NCBI RefSeq assembly: GCF_900403705.1
Contig: NZ_OUNR01000001.1
Span: forward strand, 62,001 to 126,000
From: Nitrospira lenta
GTDB taxonomy: Bacteria; Nitrospirota; Nitrospiria; Nitrospirales; Nitrospiraceae
DNA length: 64,000 nt
Reading direction: 5' to 3'
Within the stretch, counting starts at the first letter, position 1. Each line of letters begins with the position of its first letter. The notes under the pieces were generated by a model. It made no database searches. It saw only the letters and a program-made list of their open reading frames with translations, and was not told where the DNA came from. Of the stretch, positions 1 through 8,803 are shown piece after piece. The position numbers and the translations under genes were made by a program.

Positions 1-1
1 G

Positions 2-355
2 ATTGATCGCGTCTGGGGTGAAGATTACGCCCTCTGCCCGCACACGCTCGATGTTCACATCTCCTCAATCCGGCAGCAACTTGTCCCCTATGGCGTATCG
101 TCGGATTTCGTGTCAACCGTCAGGGGACTCGGATTCAAACTGCGATCGGCCTCTGCCCGCAGCAAGACCCCGGTCGATCAGTCATCCCCTCTCGTGGCTC
201 AGGCCTTTACACCCCAACCCGTCAGCGTACGCCAACCACGCGCGCGCGCCATGAAGAGCGCGGCAGCGGGAGGGGCTCCGTGGAGACACACCCCGGCCGA
301 AGCTCTTTCCGCGCGATATCGCATCAAGCCTGCTCAAACGCGCGATGAACAATAG
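2..355 (+). CDS. OmpR/PhoB-family response regulator, C-terminal part (5' end outside window)
   Basis: The frame is open from base 2 and starts inside a winged-helix DNA-binding domain. It shows HTLDVHISSIRQQL (recognition helix region) and STVRGLGFKL, the usual end of the trans_reg_C fold. The receiver domain must lie upstream of the window. The reading frame then continues for about 65 residues of Pro/Arg/Ala-rich sequence, whereas OmpR-type regulators normally stop a few residues after the GYKL/GFKL motif. The tail is therefore unusual and may be a lineage-specific extension. No partner kinase is visible. Confidence 0.75.
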   Translation: MDRVWGEDYALCPHTLDVHISSIRQQLVPYGVSSDFVSTVRGLGFKLRSASARSKTPVDQSSPLVAQAFTPQPVSVRQPRARAMKSAAAGGAPWRHTPAEALSARYRIKPAQTRDEQ

Positions 356-512
356 ACGGATATGGACCGGATCGTGACGATGGAGGAAACAGAGAATCCA
401 AACTCTTCACACACACGGCCGTGCTGGCGGATCAGACCGCCGGCGCGGCTGCCTGCCTGCCAACGCTAACCTGTAACCCTGTTCATGTGGAAGACCGAGT
501 GAAGCGGCTGAT

Positions 513-1706
513 TTACTCCGGCCGCAATTGCCGGATCTTTCCCGTCTCCGTGGTATCGTAGCCCCCAAGTGCTTCAATCTCCGTGCGGAACTGGCGGCTG
601 ACGATCGCCTCAAGAAGATTGCCGATACTGGGATGGGCCGTTAAATACGGCTTGGGCACGACGAGATCGTAGCGGGACTGCTGCAAGGGGATAAAATCCA
701 ATCCAAACATATTGCTGGCCGACCGGACACCGACTCCGACGTCGGCCTGCCCTTCCGCAATGCGCCGCGCGACTTGAAAGTGTGAATCCGCAATCAAGTT
801 GTAGCCTCGCACATCCCGATTCCGCATCCCTTCTTTTTCGAGCCGTTGGTCCAATAAGTGGCGCGCCCCGGCGCCCTCTTCGCGATTGATGAGCGTCACA
901 TCGCTCCTGGAGAGATCTTCGATCTTGCGAATGCCTTTGGGGTTTCCCTGCCGCACGATCAATCCTTCCTCCCAGGCGGCAAACGTCACAATCAGATAGT
1001 CATCGCCCCGCAAGTGCTGGCGCAGATACGGCAGGTTGGACTCGCCGGTTTTCCCATCCACGATATGCAAGCCGGCCACATGCACTTCTCGACGCTTCAA
1101 CGCCTCGAGCGCGGCGCTGCTCCCCATGGTCCAGCCGGTTACCGTGGCCGTTTCTTTATACCGGCGCAAATATTCTCCGGCGAGGAAGATCGCGGGATCA
1201 CAGCCGGCAATGGCAATTTCTTGCTCGATGATACGACGATCTCTGAGAAGCTGGACCCGTGCGCGCTTCGCCGCCTTTCCGCGAGCCTTCGCAGACACGT
1301 CATTGGCTACCAGCAGACCGTCGGCCGGAACCGTATAGGCGAGCAGCTCGCCTAGGGCCGTGACCGGTCGAATCACATACCGGTCCTCGACTCTAGCCAC
1401 CTTGACTCGCAGCGGCATCTGATTATCGTCCCACCGATCCTGCTCCCCAACCAGTTCACCGATGACAATTTCTCCCGTTGCCCGCAGACTGAAGAGGTCT
1501 TCCACCCGGCAGCCGATGACCCCCGCCAAGCGCAATGCTACGGCCGTGGTGGGAAGATACTGGCTGCTTTCAATGGAAGACACCGCCTGACGGGTGATAT
1601 GGGCAGACTTCGCCAAATCCCCTTGGGACAAGCCCTTTGCGACCCGAAGGGCCTTCAGCCGATTGTCGATATTGCTGACTGGCTCAGCTCGATGCCGTTC
1701 ACCCAT
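513..1706 (-). CDS. XRE-family regulator with C-terminal PBP-like substrate-binding domain
   Basis: An N-terminal helix-turn-helix (about residues 10-65; NRLKALRVAKGLSQGDLAKS, then ITRQAVSSIE) is followed by a linker and a periplasmic-binding-protein-like domain (about residues 190-385; motifs TMGSSAALEALKR, LINREEGAGARHLLD and ADVGVGVRSASNMFGLDFIPL). This fused layout is known from regulators thought to sense oxyanions or small anions inside the cell, with molybdate/tungstate the usual guess. The ligand cannot be read from sequence. ATG at 1706 is preferred over an upstream GTG at 1721 because the HTH begins soon after it; neither has a clear ribosome site. It is monocistronic, with an inverted repeat over its promoter region that would suit autoregulation. 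Confidence 0.75.
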   Translation of the reverse strand: MGERHRAEPVSNIDNRLKALRVAKGLSQGDLAKSAHITRQAVSSIESSQYLPTTAVALRLAGVIGCRVEDLFSLRATGEIVIGELVGEQDRWDDNQMPLRVKVARVEDRYVIRPVTALGELLAYTVPADGLLVANDVSAKARGKAAKRARVQLLRDRRIIEQEIAIAGCDPAIFLAGEYLRRYKETATVTGWTMGSSAALEALKRREVHVAGLHIVDGKTGESNLPYLRQHLRGDDYLIVTFAAWEEGLIVRQGNPKGIRKIEDLSRSDVTLINREEGAGARHLLDQRLEKEGMRNRDVRGYNLIADSHFQVARRIAEGQADVGVGVRSASNMFGLDFIPLQQSRYDLVVPKPYLTAHPSIGNLLEAIVSRQFRTEIEALGGYDTTETGKIRQLRPE

Positions 1707-1723
1707 CCCATACAAGTACACGC

Positions 1724-1746
1724 ATACTTTACACTATGTCAAGTAT
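1724..1746 (-). promoter_or_regulatory. Candidate promoter/operator of the XRE-PBP regulator
   Basis: Arms ATACTT and AAGTAT are inverted around an 11-base centre. On the minus strand the centre contains TTGACA (plus 1737-1742), a consensus -35 hexamer upstream of the regulator gene. A dimeric HTH protein bound here would cover the promoter, so autorepression is plausible. No convincing -10 hexamer was picked out. Confidence 0.35.
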
Positions 1747-1974
1747 TCAAACGCCATCTCAGCCTGAACGTTCTCGGATCCCAGGCCAACTCAGCGCGAC
1801 TGCCTGCCCCGCCACGCGTGCCCACGAAGATTCATGCATGCACACCGGATCGGCGGATCCGCGGTGCACCGGTTTCACAAGGCTTGATACAGCCGTAACA
1901 CTGGCGCGCTATCCTAGAAAGACTGATCGTGCATGGGAAACCGGTCAGAGCTCACATTCACCGGATCGCACACC

Positions 1975-2685
1975 ATGACCACGATCGCGCCAAAGACCAT
2001 TCTCATCGTCGAAGACGAACCTGACGTTGCACGGCTGGCGACGATCTACTTGGAGAAAGAGGGGTTTCGAACCGTCTACGCGAAAACCGGAGAGGAAGGA
2101 TTCCAGCTCACCAGGAGCGAGCGTCCAGACATGATTCTTCTGGATCTGATGCCCCCTGAGATGGACGGACTAGAGCTCTGCAAGAAGATCCGGAGCTTGC
2201 GAGAGACCGCCTCCCTCCCCGTCATTCTCCTGACCACGAAGACTGAAGAGCCAGACACGATCATCGGGCTCGCACTCGGCGCCGACGACTACGTCACCAA
2301 ACCCTTCACCCCCAAGAGTCTGGCGGCAAGAGTCAACGCCCTATTCCGCCGCCTCGATCGCACCACCGGCGCGCCGCAAGCGGCGTACAGCTTCGGGCCA
2401 TTAGTCCTGGATCGTTCACGCCACGAAGTCATCAACGACGGGCAAGAAATCACCCTGACGGCGAAAGAGTTTGGCCTTCTGGAACACCTCCTGCAAAACC
2501 CAGGTCGGATACTCACCCGCGACGTTCTGTTGAATGCCGTGTGGGGATACGACTATTTCGGCACCACAAGAACCGTCGACGTACACATCCGGCGCCTGAA
2601 ACAGAAACTGCCTCTGCTGAATGAGGCGATCGTGGGCGTGAAGTCGCTCGGATACAAACTCATTGAACCACTCCCCAGGCACTAA
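1975..2685 (+). CDS. OmpR-family response regulator (receiver plus winged helix), solitary
   Basis: The receiver domain (about residues 6-120) has the acidic pair in ILIVEDEPDVARL, the phospho-acceptor Asp in DMILLDLMPPEMDG, the conserved Thr in VILLTTK and the Lys in DDYVTKPF. A winged helix follows (about 135-230; LTAKEFGLLEHLLQNPGRILTR, TRTVDVHIRRLKQKL, VKSLGYKL). The usual MLPEMDG loop reads MPPEMDG here. ATG at 1975 starts directly before the receiver fold; an in-frame start 42 bases upstream adds residues unlike the family. No histidine kinase is adjacent, so its partner must be encoded elsewhere. The gene is convergent with the locus downstream. Confidence 0.85.
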   Translation: MTTIAPKTILIVEDEPDVARLATIYLEKEGFRTVYAKTGEEGFQLTRSERPDMILLDLMPPEMDGLELCKKIRSLRETASLPVILLTTKTEEPDTIIGLALGADDYVTKPFTPKSLAARVNALFRRLDRTTGAPQAAYSFGPLVLDRSRHEVINDGQEITLTAKEFGLLEHLLQNPGRILTRDVLLNAVWGYDYFGTTRTVDVHIRRLKQKLPLLNEAIVGVKSLGYKLIEPLPRH

Positions 2686-2750
2686 TCTCTTTCGACGCTA
2701 TATCCGTATCTAGAAATCGAGCGAACCTCTGCCCCTTCCGATTCGTCGTC

Positions 2751-4580
2751 TCAAGAAGCTTCTCCCGTTCGAGTCTGATTTCGAAGAATCGCATCGAGCC
2801 TAATGCGGGATTGGCTCTGCACACGCTTCACATCATCTTTGGCAAGAAGCGGATCGGCAAATGCCTGGTCGGACGGGGCAACGGGGGCCAGCGGAAACAT
2901 GGTCAAGGCGGAGCGCTTGGCCGCGGCGTTGTTCTTCCAAGGGTTATAGAGCGGGTCACCGACCAGCACCATGCGCCAACTCACCCAGCGACTGGTCAGA
3001 TAGTAGGACTCGACCAATGAATACTGACCGGTCAGCAGCAGCGCGGCGAATTCGAGCGGCTCTGGGAACGCATCCAGATAAGGTTCCCCGACAGAGCCGA
3101 GCGTCGCGGTAATTCCGCGATCCAACGCATTCTTACACCAGCCTGTCTCCTCAGAGCCATGCAGACTGACCGCTTCAGCGGAAGCCATGTGATAACCGAT
3201 CGCCCCGGGCTGGAAGGTAAACGCATCCTCATACTGCCTCAGCCGATACCAACCCGCATACAGCGCCACATCCGGCGCATCGCCGGGTCGCTGAAACCGC
3301 GCCTCAGTGTTGTCGAGTTGCGAGCGGTAGGTAGTGCGCTGCGTGACAAACTGATGCAAGTCCCGCAGGCTTTGATCATACCGCCCATAGGTATCGGACG
3401 GCCCCTTGACCGGCAACCCTCGCGCATCCAGATAGACGGTTCCGGCCACCCCCTGCCGCTCCGCCTCCATCGCGCGATCCACCAGCCGGCTCGCCAGATC
3501 GGCGGTCGCGGCATCGAGCCGGCTTACCATGAGAACAGGAATCTCCCGACGGCTTCCCCCGGACTTCTTGGCCGCATGATGCAGCGGATTTTCCCGACGC
3601 CACCCCGTGGCGTACAGCGACCGATCCCACCACAACAAGCTCAATTCGCTGTCGACGCTCGCGTCGGCATACTCGTCAGACAACTGATTCAATTCCATAG
3701 CCGCCAGACCGAACACACCATAGACTCCGTAGATCTGCTCAACCTGGCGATACAACTCCGCCCGCCGGTCGCGAATGGGAAGAGCCACCGATCCCAATAG
3801 CAGCTGCAATCCCTCCGCTTGTTGCGCGCGCATCTGCGTGGCGGCATCGCTCTCGGACTCCTGCCCCTTCCGTGGAAATTCATGCCGCAGTTGCGAGAGC
3901 CCGGCCACCCCCTGATGATCCCGAACAACCGCCTCCAACCGTGCGGACCACGGCGCATCGGCCGGCGGCTTGAGCTGCCCGACCCGCTTGGCGGAATCTC
4001 GAACGGCTTCGTCGATGCGCAGCAAGAAGGCGATGTTGCGTTCATAGGCGATAGGATTCTCCGCCTGCGCTACGGCGGGAGCGGTGGCGGAGTTCCTGGC
4101 AATGGCTCCGGCTCGACGCTCAAGCGCCTCCAGTCGCACCCGCGCGGCGCCAAGCCGGTCGGCCGCATCACGACGCCAGCGTTCTTCGTCGTCCGTGAGT
4201 CTTGGGGCGGCGACCCGGAGAGGGACGCCATAGACCGTCACAATCACACGAATCGATTTGTGCAAGCCCTGCGCGATAATCGCCTGCCGCAGGGGCGCCA
4301 CTAGCCGGCGCTCATAGTCCTCCCGACTCATAGTGTCGGCGAGCGGGAGATCCAATTTGGCGATACTCTGCGGAGAGATTCCCCGGCGCAAGGCATAATG
4401 CTCGGCCACCATGAGGCTGTCCGGGCTATTGGCGTTGGCGACGAGCATCACCTGATGCGCTGAGAGTTCCGCGCGGGCCAGCGGATCATCAAACACGAAG
4501 ACTAGGCTGACAAGAATGGCCAACAGGCCGATGACACGAATCGAAGCGGATATAGAAATCGCCGCTGCCGCCGTCTTCAT
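2751..4580 (-). CDS. TIGR03790-family protein (exosortase-locus associated)
   Basis: About 609 residues with an N-terminal signal/anchor (ISASIRVIGLLAILVSLVFV) and the typical opening of the TIGR03790 family (VMLVANANSPDSLMVAEHYA, later RVIVTVYGVPLRV). The family is of unknown function and occurs in genomes with PEP-CTERM/exosortase systems. ATG at 4580 is chosen because AAGGAAGG lies just upstream; a start at 4613 would place extra residues before the signal. It is the last gene of the exosortase/EPS strand, about 160 bases after the ATPase gene, so it may be co-transcribed. Late motifs LYAGWYRLRQYEDAF and GAIGYHMASAEAVSL mark the conserved C-terminal half. Confidence 0.7.
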   Translation of the reverse strand: MKTAAAAISISASIRVIGLLAILVSLVFVFDDPLARAELSAHQVMLVANANSPDSLMVAEHYALRRGISPQSIAKLDLPLADTMSREDYERRLVAPLRQAIIAQGLHKSIRVIVTVYGVPLRVAAPRLTDDEERWRRDAADRLGAARVRLEALERRAGAIARNSATAPAVAQAENPIAYERNIAFLLRIDEAVRDSAKRVGQLKPPADAPWSARLEAVVRDHQGVAGLSQLRHEFPRKGQESESDAATQMRAQQAEGLQLLLGSVALPIRDRRAELYRQVEQIYGVYGVFGLAAMELNQLSDEYADASVDSELSLLWWDRSLYATGWRRENPLHHAAKKSGGSRREIPVLMVSRLDAATADLASRLVDRAMEAERQGVAGTVYLDARGLPVKGPSDTYGRYDQSLRDLHQFVTQRTTYRSQLDNTEARFQRPGDAPDVALYAGWYRLRQYEDAFTFQPGAIGYHMASAEAVSLHGSEETGWCKNALDRGITATLGSVGEPYLDAFPEPLEFAALLLTGQYSLVESYYLTSRWVSWRMVLVGDPLYNPWKNNAAAKRSALTMFPLAPVAPSDQAFADPLLAKDDVKRVQSQSRIRLDAILRNQTRTGEAS

Positions 4581-4742
4581 GCGCAGTCCTTCCTTCATCG
4601 CCACGCACCACACCGGCAGAGTAGGACAGGATGATTCCGGCCAAGTGAGACGTGGATCGGGTCCCGGGTAGCTCAGAAGAAAGGGAGTATCCGGAGCGCG
4701 GCCGTGCCGAACGAACCATCAAGAGAACGCCCCAAACACAAT

Positions 4743-6143
4743 CTACAAGCAGGCCCGTAGGCGCTGACTATAATACTTCGCCACGCCTTTGATCCATCCC
4801 GGCGAGCTGAAGGAACCCATGCCCCATCCCGGACTGAGGCGGCGAAGACGGCTCTCGACATCCCGAAATTCTGGATCTTTCTTATGAATGGTCGTGTACA
4901 GTTCGAGCGCGGCCTGAGGCCGCTGGAGGATCTCCAAGGTGCGGGCGAGGAAATAGCGAAGATTGAGCCGCTCGCTCTCGGTTCCCTGGCCGCTTTTCAA
5001 GAGGGCCACAAGTTCCTTAGCCGCATCCTCGTGCCGGCCAACCTCACTGAGGCACACCGCAACTTGAGACATCGCCCGAACCTGCTGCGGCACATCCGTC
5101 GCCGCTCGTTCAAACGCATCAATCGCCTGCTTGTACGATCCAGCTTGTTTGAACGCAAGCCCCTGCTCGTAATACGACTGCTGCGACGGGGCAGGCGGCT
5201 CAGTCGACGGCTGGGATGGCGCCTCTGTCTGTCCGGGCGTCGGAGCCACCGAAGCCACTGCCGCAACCTCCAACTCCTCGGCGACCGCATCCTCCGGACT
5301 CAGCAGATCGCTCAACGGATGCGGCGCGACCGGCAGAATCCCGCCCGCCCGCCGGTCGTTGGTCGCGCGCCAAACGATGTGGGCGGTCACGAGCGCCGCT
5401 CGTTCCGCATAGCCATAGGCAAGAGACACATCGCACACTTGATTGATCAAACGGGCATTGCCGCCGGTCAGGCGATGCACCATGACCGAGGCCTGGGTCG
5501 TCATGACCGATCGGGCGCCGCCCGCCATCGCCATGCGGTGCCGAATATAGGACGGCGTTTCATCCTCACCGAGCGCCTGCAAATGATAGTCGACGGAAAT
5601 ACGCTGAGCGAATTGGACGAGATCGTCGCGTTGGAGCAAACCCCGGAGACCCGGCTGGCCCGACAGCACGATCTGCAACGGCTGATTCCGCCCGTTGTTC
5701 ACGTTCGACAGGAGGCGCAATTCTTCCAGCATGGCCGGACCGAGATTCTGCGCTTCATCCACCACGAGAACGACCCGCCGCTGGCGCTGATGCTCACGGC
5801 CGATGAAGGCCGCAAACGTCTTGAACAACTCGACGCTGTCCATGCCCTTCCCGTCGAGATTGAACGCCATCAGCACCCACGGCATCAGACTTCCCAGACC
5901 GGCGTGCGTGTGCGAGAGCACCCCCAGCGTCACTTCGTGCTGAGACTGCTCCAGAATCGTGTTCAGCAGAGTTGTCTTGCCGGTTCCCGGATCGCCAGTG
6001 ATGACCGTGAAGATGGCCCGGTTGAATAGGCCATACTCCAGCAAATTCAGCGCCGTCTTGTGCTGCTTTCCCAGATAGAGAAAGCGAGGATCCGGCACCA
6101 GCGTAAAGGGATTGGTTCGAAATCCGTAAAACGATTCGTACAT
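4743..6143 (-). CDS. XrtA-associated secretion-type AAA ATPase with C-terminal TPR
   Basis: The N-terminus MYESFYGFRTNPFTLVPDPR is the signature opening of the ExeA/GspA-like ATPases found in PEP-CTERM loci (TIGR03015 type). Walker A is GDPGTGKTT (about residue 50) and Walker B is VVLVVDEAQNL (about residue 125). The last 140 residues carry a short TPR stretch (QSYYEQGLAFKQAGSYKQAIDAF) after a proline-rich linker. It probably powers or gates assembly of the export apparatus at the inner membrane; this role is inferred from the family. A GAGG ribosome site precedes ATG 6143. The tyrosine autokinase gene lies 21 bases upstream, so the two look like one operon. Confidence 0.85.
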   Translation of the reverse strand: MYESFYGFRTNPFTLVPDPRFLYLGKQHKTALNLLEYGLFNRAIFTVITGDPGTGKTTLLNTILEQSQHEVTLGVLSHTHAGLGSLMPWVLMAFNLDGKGMDSVELFKTFAAFIGREHQRQRRVVLVVDEAQNLGPAMLEELRLLSNVNNGRNQPLQIVLSGQPGLRGLLQRDDLVQFAQRISVDYHLQALGEDETPSYIRHRMAMAGGARSVMTTQASVMVHRLTGGNARLINQVCDVSLAYGYAERAALVTAHIVWRATNDRRAGGILPVAPHPLSDLLSPEDAVAEELEVAAVASVAPTPGQTEAPSQPSTEPPAPSQQSYYEQGLAFKQAGSYKQAIDAFERAATDVPQQVRAMSQVAVCLSEVGRHEDAAKELVALLKSGQGTESERLNLRYFLARTLEILQRPQAALELYTTIHKKDPEFRDVESRLRRLSPGWGMGSFSSPGWIKGVAKYYSQRLRACL

Positions 6144-6164
6144 ACAAGCCTCGCAGGCAGTCGG

Positions 6165-6992
6165 TTAATTTGCGGCCAGCGCGCGCATGGCATCGACGTT
6201 CCGTTGGTCTTTCCCCGATTGATTCAAGACCGTCCCGAGCACCGGCACCGCCCCGCGCACCAGGGCCAGCGACTCTTTAATATCGTGCCGGGTGGTCATC
6301 CCCTCTCCGGCCACCAGCAAGAGCGCATCCAGCGAAGGCGCGAAGGCCAGCACATCCGAACTGACCAGCAATGGCGGCAGGTCCACCACGATGACCCGGG
6401 CCGGATAGCGATGCTTCACATCCGTGATCAGCGCCGACATCCGCGTGGACGTCAGCACCTCGGCGGACCGTTTGATCGGACGACCGCCGGGGAGCACGAC
6501 CAACCGCCCCAACCCCGGATGGATCAGAATCTCTTCCAACGGACAATCTTCCAACACATAGTCCGCCAGCCCCTGGCAATTCCCGAATCCCAGCAAAGTA
6601 TGGATGACGGGGCGTTTCAAGTCGGCATCGATCAACAGCACGGTCTGCGTCGTTTCCATCGCCAGGGTAATGGCGAGGTTCAACGCCGTCAGCGACTTCC
6701 CTTCCTGCACTCGCGGGCTCGTCACCCCGAGGACATTCCAGTGATTCTCCCGTAAGCGATGCAGCACCTGCGTGCGCAACAACTGATACCCTTCGGCAAA
6801 TTCCCCCCGATCGTACGCCGCTACAACGCGGTGACGCCGCAACACCTCTTCCCGGCACTCCACCACGCGCGTCTTGGAGTACACGATCGGCGGCGGAATC
6901 TGCCGGGAAGACGGATAGGGTTCGGAGCGCCCTCCGGCTCCCTGCCGGGATTCCTGCTTATACTGTTCGATGGCGTGCGAGAGTTCTTCCAT
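6165..6992 (-). CDS. Exosortase-locus tyrosine autokinase (CpsD/CapB-like)
   Basis: About 275 residues of BY-kinase fold: a Walker A-like loop VTSPRVQEGKSLTALN, Walker A' VLLIDADLKRP and Walker B VIVVDLPPLL. BY-kinases work with Wzz-type membrane partners to control polysaccharide chain length and export, and the Wzz-like gene is directly upstream. The C-terminus (KDQRNVDAMRALAAN) has no tyrosine cluster, so classical C-terminal autophosphorylation is unlikely. AAGGAGAAG before ATG 6992 fixes the start; the longer reading frame to 7127 overlaps the upstream gene and lacks support. Confidence 0.85.
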   Translation of the reverse strand: MEELSHAIEQYKQESRQGAGGRSEPYPSSRQIPPPIVYSKTRVVECREEVLRRHRVVAAYDRGEFAEGYQLLRTQVLHRLRENHWNVLGVTSPRVQEGKSLTALNLAITLAMETTQTVLLIDADLKRPVIHTLLGFGNCQGLADYVLEDCPLEEILIHPGLGRLVVLPGGRPIKRSAEVLTSTRMSALITDVKHRYPARVIVVDLPPLLVSSDVLAFAPSLDALLLVAGEGMTTRHDIKESLALVRGAVPVLGTVLNQSGKDQRNVDAMRALAAN

Positions 6993-7012
6993 GCGTCTTC
7001 TCCTTATCCCAA

Positions 7013-8791
7013 TCAGGACAGACCGAGTTTTCTGAGCGCGGCAAACCAGGCGATATCGAGAGGCAGCCAGAGATAGTGCGCCACGACCGCGGCGATCACC
7101 ACCGCTCCGGCTCCCGCCCACTGCCAATAGCGGCGGCGGCGTATCACACCCAAGACCTCCTCTTCCATCGGCAAATAACGAATGACCGCCAGCGGGGCCG
7201 TTCCTGCCGCAAGACCCAACTGATGGGGCGTGCGAATGGTTTCGTCCAACTGTTCGGCCGCCGCCCCGGCTCCTACCCCGCCGGCCACCGCGAGCAACCC
7301 CGTAAGAATCAAAATAACCGGCCGGTTCGGACGCTCCGTGCGCTCAGGAAGGTCGGCGGGATCGATCAGGGAGAATCGTTCTCCCTTGCGCTGGATTTCG
7401 AGCCCTTCCGAAACCTGGGCCTCCATCAGGCGGGAGCGAATTTCCTGATACTTGTGCGCCGTGCCCTCTCGATCGCGCATCAAGTCCTGGTATTCCGGTT
7501 CCACTTCCGGCAGGCGCTCGACCCGTCTGGCCATCTCCCCGGCGCGCTTCTTCAGCGAGACCTTGGACTTTTGAAGCGCCTGGAGCGAGGCCGACGTGGA
7601 CGCGAGTTGAGACTGGATGTTGATATACGCCGGATTCTCCGGTTTGAACTGCGCCGTCCTGGGCGGGCGTTGCGCCATCTGCGCCAAGTCTCGCTCCAGA
7701 CCCGCCACCACCTGTTGCGTACGGGTGACGTCCGGATGATCCGCGCCATAGCGCTCCATCAGCGTCGCCAATCGGGACCGCTCTCCCTCCAATCGCTTCG
7801 GGACATCCTCTCCCGGCGCATCGCCCCCCGTTTCCCGCTCCAGAGCCGCAAGCTCTTGCTTCATCTTGATGATGTCCGGATGGTCCTCGGACAAGTACCC
7901 GCTCGCGCTGGCATATTGCGCGCGCAACGCCTTGAGCCGCTCCCCCGAATCGAAGATCCGCTCGCCGCTAGCGGCAATCATGGGCGTGTTGGGTTTCAGC
8001 GTCGCCAACTCGCCTTCCAGAAACCGCTTGCGCTCTTCGAGACTCCGAATGTCCCGATCGACATCGATCAGTTCCCGGTCCGCTTGATTCAGCAATTGCA
8101 TATTGAGCTGAGTGAGTTCGGGCAAGGCTCCATCGGCCTTCTGCTTCACCACCGCAATCTTCCCTTCGAGCACTTCGATGTGACGGGCAAGATTTTCGGC
8201 TTCCTGCTTCAAGAACGCCGTCGTCTGCTGCGCGTGGCGCTCCCGCGACTTCAGGTTTTCCCCCAAGAATAAATCCGTCAGCTCGTTCGTCACCTTCTGG
8301 GCCAGGGCCGGGGTTTCTCCGTCATAGGCCAGCGTGAACGCGATCGTCGCCTGGGTCGGAGTCTGGGTGCGCTTATCGACCACTTTGACGTTGATCACTT
8401 CGATCTGAATATCCTTAATGAACTGCTGCAAAACCTCCTCGGTCGGACTTCCCTTCCTGAGCCGTTGGTACAGCCCGTACTGCTCTACAATTCTCCACAA
8501 ACTGGCCCGGCTCATGACTTGCTGCTTGATCGTTTCAATCCGCTGATCGGCGTAACTGGTGATCGTCGAACGAACCAGATCGGCGGGAATCTCCTGCTCC
8601 TCAATGAGGATCGTCGCCTTCGACCGGTACACCGGAGGCCACAGAAACGCCGTGGCCAGGCCGATGACCGCGATAATCGACACGGCGGACACAATGACCG
8701 CCCGGCGGCGGCGCACCATCTGCCAGAAATGTTTCACACTGTGACCTGCGTCGATCGACCGATCTGCTCCGAGGAACTGCGCCATCGCCAT
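7013..8791 (-). CDS. Polysaccharide chain-length determinant, Wzz/GumC type of the PEP-CTERM locus
   Basis: 592 residues. An N-terminal Wzz domain starts after VKHFWQMVRRRRAVIVSAVS with a first membrane helix (IIAVIGLATAFLW) and PVYRSKATILIEEQEIP. A long coiled-coil middle (about residues 150-440) follows, then a second membrane helix near residue 500 (PVILILTGLLAVAGGVGAG) and a third hydrophobic segment near residue 560. This is the layout of inner-membrane co-polymerases that set chain length and recruit the BY-kinase encoded next. AAGGAGAGG precedes ATG 8791. It sits 12 bases after the outer-membrane protein gene. Confidence 0.85.
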   Translation of the reverse strand: MAMAQFLGADRSIDAGHSVKHFWQMVRRRRAVIVSAVSIIAVIGLATAFLWPPVYRSKATILIEEQEIPADLVRSTITSYADQRIETIKQQVMSRASLWRIVEQYGLYQRLRKGSPTEEVLQQFIKDIQIEVINVKVVDKRTQTPTQATIAFTLAYDGETPALAQKVTNELTDLFLGENLKSRERHAQQTTAFLKQEAENLARHIEVLEGKIAVVKQKADGALPELTQLNMQLLNQADRELIDVDRDIRSLEERKRFLEGELATLKPNTPMIAASGERIFDSGERLKALRAQYASASGYLSEDHPDIIKMKQELAALERETGGDAPGEDVPKRLEGERSRLATLMERYGADHPDVTRTQQVVAGLERDLAQMAQRPPRTAQFKPENPAYINIQSQLASTSASLQALQKSKVSLKKRAGEMARRVERLPEVEPEYQDLMRDREGTAHKYQEIRSRLMEAQVSEGLEIQRKGERFSLIDPADLPERTERPNRPVILILTGLLAVAGGVGAGAAAEQLDETIRTPHQLGLAAGTAPLAVIRYLPMEEEVLGVIRRRRYWQWAGAGAVVIAAVVAHYLWLPLDIAWFAALRKLGLS

Positions 8792-8803
8792 AACAACCTC
8801 TCC

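Noticed and set aside
7076-8272. Long plus-strand frame opposite the Wzz-like gene (and similar frames at 3159-3800, 4884-6029, 10295-11794, 18480-19826)
   Set aside because: Basic, His/Arg-rich shadow translations without start signals or family motifs, fully overlapping recognised genes.
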